Source of the DNA: Pedobacter cryoconitis
Lineage (GTDB): Bacteria > Bacteroidota > Bacteroidia > Sphingobacteriales > Sphingobacteriaceae
NCBI RefSeq assembly: GCF_001590605.1
Contig: NZ_CP014504.1
Span: forward strand, 2,666,001 to 2,730,000
DNA length: 64,000 nucleotides
Direction: 5' to 3'
The position numbers and the translations under genes were made by a program. The notes under the pieces were generated by a model. That model ran no database searches and was not told the DNA's origin. It saw only the letters and a list, made by a program, of their open reading frames with translations. Of the stretch, positions 59,740 to 64,000 are shown in pieces (positions within the stretch are counted from its first letter, which is position 1; the number at the start of each line of letters is the position of its first letter).

Positions 59740-61236
59740 CTAATCGTTGTTCTGCAAATCATACATTTCGTGCATCACTCCTTTTAACTGCTCATATATC
59801 TTTTTATAAAAACCAAAACTGGTTTGATAATTCAAATGATTTTTTTCATCAGGCTCAATATAAGTGATATCCTGTTGATCGGGCAGAGGATAAGATTTTG
59901 ACAGACCAAGCACTTTAAAAGCAAGATAGGCCGCCCCTACTGCCGAAGCATCTTCTACACTATAGCGTAAAAGCCTTTTACCTGTAATATCAGCCATAAT
60001 TTGTAACCAAATGGCTGAAGTCACAAAACCTCCACTCACGTTTAACTGCTTTATTTCTTGCCCGGAAGCTGTTAATGCCAACAAAACATCGTTCAATGCG
60101 AAACAAATTCCTTCAATCACTGCACGGGTAAAATGAGCAGTCTGGTGATTCAGATGTACGCCGAAAAATGTACCACAGCTTTTAGAATCCCAGATCGGTG
60201 CACGTTCTCCTTGCAAATAGGGAAGAAAAATAAGTCCTTCAGCACCAGGTTTTACAGTCTCAATTTTATGGAGTATTTCATCGTAGTCACTTTCATTGAG
60301 TTCAGCTTTTTGAAGGACATTCTTCATATGCCACTTTAAAGCAATCCCACCATTATTTACAGGTCCTCCATTGATAAAAGTATCTTCATCCAAACGGTAA
60401 CTGAAAGTCATTGCCTTTTCATTCAGTACGGCAGTATTACCTGCTACCCGCAGGGCACCACTTGTTCCTATAGTTAAAGCTGCAATTCCAGGTTTTACTG
60501 CCCCTGTACCTAAATTGGCCAGGCAACCATCTGTTGCTCCAATCACAAAAGGTGTATTTTTTTCCAAACCAGATAATGTTGCTGCAGCATCAAAATCTCT
60601 TCTTAAATAATGCGTGCTGACCAAATCAGAAAGCTGCTCCGGCTTAATTCCAGCAGCAGCCAATGCTTCCGGGTGCCAGATTAGTTGCTGAACATCCATT
60701 AACCCGGTACAGGAAGCGACAGCATGGTCTACTTCAAAACTGCGGAATAAACGATACCAGATATATTCTTTGATAGAAATGAACTTATGAACGTTTTTGA
60801 AAAACTCAGGCTGATTCTCCCTGATCCAGATGATTTTGCACAAAGGAGACATCGAATGAACTGGTGTACCTGTTGCTTTATATAAGGCTGCACCCAATGG
60901 AGTAGCTAATAAGGATGTGGCAACCGGTGTACTTCTGCTGTCTGCCCAGGTCATCATTGGTGCCAGTGCTTTACCCTTTTCATCTACAGCAATCAAACTG
61001 TGCATCGCACAACTTAAACTGATTGCCTGCGGACCAGACTTCAGCTTGGAAACCACAGTAGTTATACTTTGCTGAAAGGCTTGCCAGATCAGCTCAGGAT
61101 CCTGCTCACTATAACCAGGTTGTGTAACCTCAGTTGGATAAAAATATTGACTGCTATCGAAAGCTTTGTGGTCAGCCCCTACGGCTACCGCTTTAGTACT
61201 TCCGGTTCCAATGTCTATTCCAAGGATATATTGCAT
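59740..61236 (-). CDS. gntK: FGGY-family carbohydrate kinase, gluconokinase type
   Basis: The 498-residue protein has both FGGY halves: GIDIGTGSTKAVAVG at the start, TWADSRSTPVA, the phosphate loop GTSGALRV, NGGPVNNGGIALKW and the C-terminal VSGGFVTSAIWLQIMADI. The pattern MMTWADSR and GYSEQDPELIWQAF fits gluconate kinases of the FGGY type more than xylulokinase or glycerol kinase, but substrate cannot be settled by eye. It lies after the MFS gene on the same strand, separated by a terminator-like hairpin at 61327-61361. Confidence 0.82.
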   Translation of the reverse strand: MQYILGIDIGTGSTKAVAVGADHKAFDSSQYFYPTEVTQPGYSEQDPELIWQAFQQSITTVVSKLKSGPQAISLSCAMHSLIAVDEKGKALAPMMTWADSRSTPVATSLLATPLGAALYKATGTPVHSMSPLCKIIWIRENQPEFFKNVHKFISIKEYIWYRLFRSFEVDHAVASCTGLMDVQQLIWHPEALAAAGIKPEQLSDLVSTHYLRRDFDAAATLSGLEKNTPFVIGATDGCLANLGTGAVKPGIAALTIGTSGALRVAGNTAVLNEKAMTFSYRLDEDTFINGGPVNNGGIALKWHMKNVLQKAELNESDYDEILHKIETVKPGAEGLIFLPYLQGERAPIWDSKSCGTFFGVHLNHQTAHFTRAVIEGICFALNDVLLALTASGQEIKQLNVSGGFVTSAIWLQIMADITGKRLLRYSVEDASAVGAAYLAFKVLGLSKSYPLPDQQDITYIEPDEKNHLNYQTSFGFYKKIYEQLKGVMHEMYDLQNND

Positions 61237-61326
61237 GATGATCGATTAAGCTGCAATTTAAACTTTAACCTTTCTGCTGCAAAACTTTATTCCAAAAGAT
61301 GGATTTGATATGTCATAATCAAAAAA

Positions 61327-61361
61327 GGTCTTGCTTTGATCTTTATGACCACAGCAAGACC
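61327..61361 (-). terminator. Terminator or attenuator between MFS and kinase genes
   Basis: GGTCTTGCT and AGCAAGACC form a 9-bp stem; read on the minus strand a T-run follows. It lies 44 bp past the MFS stop and 91 bp before the kinase start, so it may lower expression of the kinase from the MFS promoter. Confidence 0.75.
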
Positions 61362-61404
61362 AAATAAAAGACACCTTGATATCTTTATATATAGATAACA
61401 AGTA

Positions 61405-62637
61405 TTAAAATTCTTCTACATAATCCAGATCCTTAGAGAAAGTCTCTTTCATCCTGCTTAAGGCATAAAATGCAACAGCAAAACTGATTATCGCAACGGT
61501 AATTCCAGAATGAATAATATTTCCGCCGAAAGCCCCTTTTAACAATTGAAAAAGTAAGGTCAATGGAACAACAGCGCCACGTACAAAGTTAGGGACAGTC
61601 GTAGTGACAGTTGCCCTGATATTCGTCCCAAACTGTTCGGTTGCAATAGTCATAAAGATGACCCAGTAACCAACAGTCAATCCTATACCACCACATAACC
61701 AGTAAAAATGCTGTAAACTAAGGTCATACAGCGTAAAATAGGCAGTAATACCAATAGTTGCCATCCCCAGAAAAATATAAACCACTTTAATCCTGCTCTT
61801 CATCCATTGGCTGATTAATCCACCAGCAATATCGCCAATCACAATCCCACCATAACACCACGCGACAGCTGCTCCTGCACTTACTTCTCCTTGCACACGC
61901 AGTACTTTACCGAATTCAGGAGATAATGTAATTAGGATCCCTACCACAAACCATAAAGGAATACCAATCAGGATACACCGGATATATTTAACAAACTGAA
62001 CTTTATTTTTGAACAGGGCAAAGAAATCCCCCCGGTTACTCGCTTCTTTGGATTGACTGAACATACCCGATTCCGCTACCCCGATACGGAGTAAAAGCAG
62101 GAATAAACCTAATCCTCCTCCAATAAAAAAAGAAGTTCGCCAATCAAACATTTGTGCAATAAAATAAGCTACTACAGCACCACTAACTCCAACAGAGGCC
62201 ACAATGGTAGTTGCATAACCTCTCTTTTCTTTAGGCATCAACTCAGCAACAAGCGTAATCCCGGCACCTAACTCCCCTGCAAGCCCAAGCCCTGCAATAA
62301 AGCGCCAGAACGCATAAGCATTGACAGAGTGTACCAGACCATTGGCGATATTAGCCAGAGAATAAAGAAATATAGAGCCAAAAAGCACTGATAAACGGCC
62401 TTTTTTATCCCCAAGCATCCCCCATAAAATTCCTCCGATCAGCATACCGATCATTTGGGTATTTAATAACATAATACCAGTATCGGTCAATTGTGTCCCG
62501 CTAAGTCCAAGAGACTTCAAACTCGGGATACGGACAATACTAAATAATAACAGGTCGTAAATATCAACAAAGTAGCCCAGAGAGGCTACTAAAATAGCTG
62601 CGCTTAAAGCAGCATTAGAGGCTTTGGTTGGTTGCAT
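61405..62637 (-). CDS. Major facilitator superfamily transporter
   Basis: The 410-residue protein has 12 hydrophobic segments. It has the MFS signature GMLGDKKGRLSVLFGS between helices 2 and 3 and the second-half counterpart near ISQWMKSRIKVVYIF. The ACS/sugar-acid-like motif GLGLAGELGAGITLVAELMPKEKRG is that of the metabolite:H+ symporter group. It probably takes up the substrate of the kinase encoded downstream, likely a sugar or sugar acid (inference from position). The N-terminal FVDIYDLLLFSIVRIP resembles the aromatic-acid/sugar-acid symporter start. Complete. Confidence 0.92.
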   Translation of the reverse strand: MQPTKASNAALSAAILVASLGYFVDIYDLLLFSIVRIPSLKSLGLSGTQLTDTGIMLLNTQMIGMLIGGILWGMLGDKKGRLSVLFGSIFLYSLANIANGLVHSVNAYAFWRFIAGLGLAGELGAGITLVAELMPKEKRGYATTIVASVGVSGAVVAYFIAQMFDWRTSFFIGGGLGLFLLLLRIGVAESGMFSQSKEASNRGDFFALFKNKVQFVKYIRCILIGIPLWFVVGILITLSPEFGKVLRVQGEVSAGAAVAWCYGGIVIGDIAGGLISQWMKSRIKVVYIFLGMATIGITAYFTLYDLSLQHFYWLCGGIGLTVGYWVIFMTIATEQFGTNIRATVTTTVPNFVRGAVVPLTLLFQLLKGAFGGNIIHSGITVAIISFAVAFYALSRMKETFSKDLDYVEEF

Positions 62638-62811
62638 CAGGTAGCGTATTTTTTTGTAGAACTAATGTAGTAATTTATGCCTCACCTAATTAACTTTCTT
62701 TAACAATTGAGTTATAAAAAATCGAATATATTTGCTGGTAATCATTTATTATTCCATTTAAACTCAGATCTATTATAGCCAAAACTCTACTTTAAAAATA
62801 CGACACTAAGT

Positions 62812-64000
62812 ATGACAGGCGCGAATAACATGATTTGGGAACATCAGCAGCATTGCCAGATTTCATTGCAACTTGCAGCAGAAGAACTTTTTAATTCATT
62901 AGATGACAGGCTTTCTCCACGGATTTTCCTGATCGGTGTATTGCTTAAACCTGATATGCACCTTCCTTTTGTAAGGCTGGAATGTCCGGACGCCGAATAT
63001 GAAATGAAAGATTTTGTGTCTTTAAAAGCACTGAGTATACAGCATAGTTTACTAGTTAAACAAGAGAACGAAGTGGAGAAACAGAGCCATACCGGTCCGC
63101 TTAATACTGCCTATACGACAGAGATGCAGCATATTTTAAGAACGCATGTAAATGGGAAAAACAATGCATATTTCTTTTCTGAGCCAGTTTACATCAATGG
63201 ATATCTCGTTTATACGGTTCTGGAATTAAGCAGACAGCTACTGAGTACTTTTTATTACCTGACTAAAAATACACTTCCAAACGGCCAGCAAATTAGCCGC
63301 TCTTTCCTGGAGAGTATTATCAAAATATATCTGGATGCCGCAGCAGATGCGCTGAAATCAAAACCACAATCAGATTTTAATGTATTGGCCAAAAGCCGCG
63401 ATGAACTCGTGAGTAAAGCTGGTCATGATTTTCTGACCACAATTTCTCTTGCCGGACAAAATTCCAGCGGGCTGCATGTGTTATTTGATGCCTGTAATAC
63501 GATTTCCTCTTTAAAATATGAGGGTGAAGAAGGTTTTGGAAAAATGGTCATTGCAAAGCAAGAGCATCCTAATGTTAAAGTGACAATGTTGCTTGAAAAC
63601 CCTATTCACATTAAAGATTTCCGCAGGATGAGAAAGTTTTTGGAACTGGCAGACAATAAACAAATGATGCTCTCAGATTCAGTCTGGATTTATGGTTTAG
63701 GCCAGTTAACAGGAAAATATAACTACCATGATGAGTCTTTGTTTATTGTTCATTTCACTAAACATTTTCACTGGGAAGTTTTACACCATGATCATATTAT
63801 GATGTCTGTTTCGTTCAGAATGCCAGCATTGCATAACGAAAAAATCAATAAAGAAAAATTCTATTCCAGTTTGAAAAGAGTCTTCCAGGGAATTGATAAG
63901 TCAAGGTTAAATGCACTGTGGGAAGTCACAATGGAAGCAACCAAACAAAAACACGGAACTATTTTAGCTATTTCTTCAGAAGCAGATCAGGAAGCTATCC
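62812..64000 (+). CDS. DACNV-type sensor protein with DisA-N-like domain (partial, runs off right edge)
   Basis: The frame is open from the ATG at 62812 to the end of the window (396 codons) with no stop. No signal peptide or membrane helix is seen. The long N-terminal region contains segments such as LSPRIFLIGVLLKPDMHLP and AYFFSEPVYINGYLVYTVLE. Just at the edge it reads KQKHGTILAISSEADQEA, which matches the start of a DisA-N (diadenylate cyclase-like) domain. I assign it to the putative sensor family named DACNV in Bacteroidota. The catalytic residues lie beyond the edge, so cyclase activity cannot be judged. It is divergent from the MFS gene. Confidence 0.65.
   Translation, partial: MTGANNMIWEHQQHCQISLQLAAEELFNSLDDRLSPRIFLIGVLLKPDMHLPFVRLECPDAEYEMKDFVSLKALSIQHSLLVKQENEVEKQSHTGPLNTAYTTEMQHILRTHVNGKNNAYFFSEPVYINGYLVYTVLELSRQLLSTFYYLTKNTLPNGQQISRSFLESIIKIYLDAAADALKSKPQSDFNVLAKSRDELVSKAGHDFLTTISLAGQNSSGLHVLFDACNTISSLKYEGEEGFGKMVIAKQEHPNVKVTMLLENPIHIKDFRRMRKFLELADNKQMMLSDSVWIYGLGQLTGKYNYHDESLFIVHFTKHFHWEVLHHDHIMMSVSFRMPALHNEKINKEKFYSSLKRVFQGIDKSRLNALWEVTMEATKQKHGTILAISSEADQEAI

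Overview
The window looks like chromosomal DNA of a Bacteroidota species, most likely Sphingobacteriaceae and Pedobacter-like. It is AT-rich and has many TAnnTTTG -7 promoter boxes with few Shine-Dalgarno sequences. It encodes a FecI/FecR-style pair, TPR-bearing histidine kinases, a short Bacteroidota-type arginine decarboxylase, a DACNV-type sensor and many small SPI or SPII secreted proteins. No tRNA, rRNA operon, CRISPR array or intact insertion sequence was seen. The one clear RNA gene is rnpB.

Left part (1-16 kb), the most accessory stretch. The 5' end of a nonribosomal peptide synthetase runs off the left edge. It is preceded on the same strand by an SbnA-like diaminopropionate enzyme, a shortened anti-sigma protein and an ECF sigma factor with a C-terminal membrane helix. 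The readable part of the adenylation-domain code (D-I-W-E-L-T) fits a diamino acid, which agrees with the SbnA neighbour. Then come an orphan TPR histidine kinase, a soluble FtsK paralogue, a voltage-gated K+ channel, a GNAT enzyme, a DapA-family/cupin pair divergent from a MocR regulator with a clear palindromic operator, and a mobile-element scar (truncated HTH protein joined to a truncated YhcG nuclease, beside five 10-bp phased repeats).

Middle (16-47 kb) is mostly core metabolism: mnmE, a PerM transporter, dgt, argS, arginase and arginine decarboxylase, Hsp20, a thioesterase, a GlcD-type oxidase, folB, gcdH, lysA, aspartate kinase, a phosphohexomutase, a LacI regulator and cbpA/cbpM. An accessory patch (30-40 kb) holds a second K+ channel, a solo HsdR-N nuclease between two Ada-like zinc mini-proteins, a divergent YidD, a TPR two-component system, a proline-rich membrane protein of unknown role and a repeat-rich intergenic region.

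Right part (47-64 kb): a hydroxyacid dehydrogenase and PoxB; a periplasmic metal/respiration group (exported SOD, PepSY membrane protein, two SCO proteins, cytochrome c, a Cys-rich export protein) around fabH; rnpB; an NtrC-type regulator; small secreted proteins; an FGGY sugar kinase with an MFS permease; and the start of a DACNV-like sensor running off the right edge.

The most unusual structure is a family of three intergenic hairpins (29544-29624, 37772-37848, 40247-40325). They share an interior motif, and two of them differ by compensatory stem changes. Next to the third lie a 31-bp perfect palindrome and about 23 alternating two-type tandem repeats.
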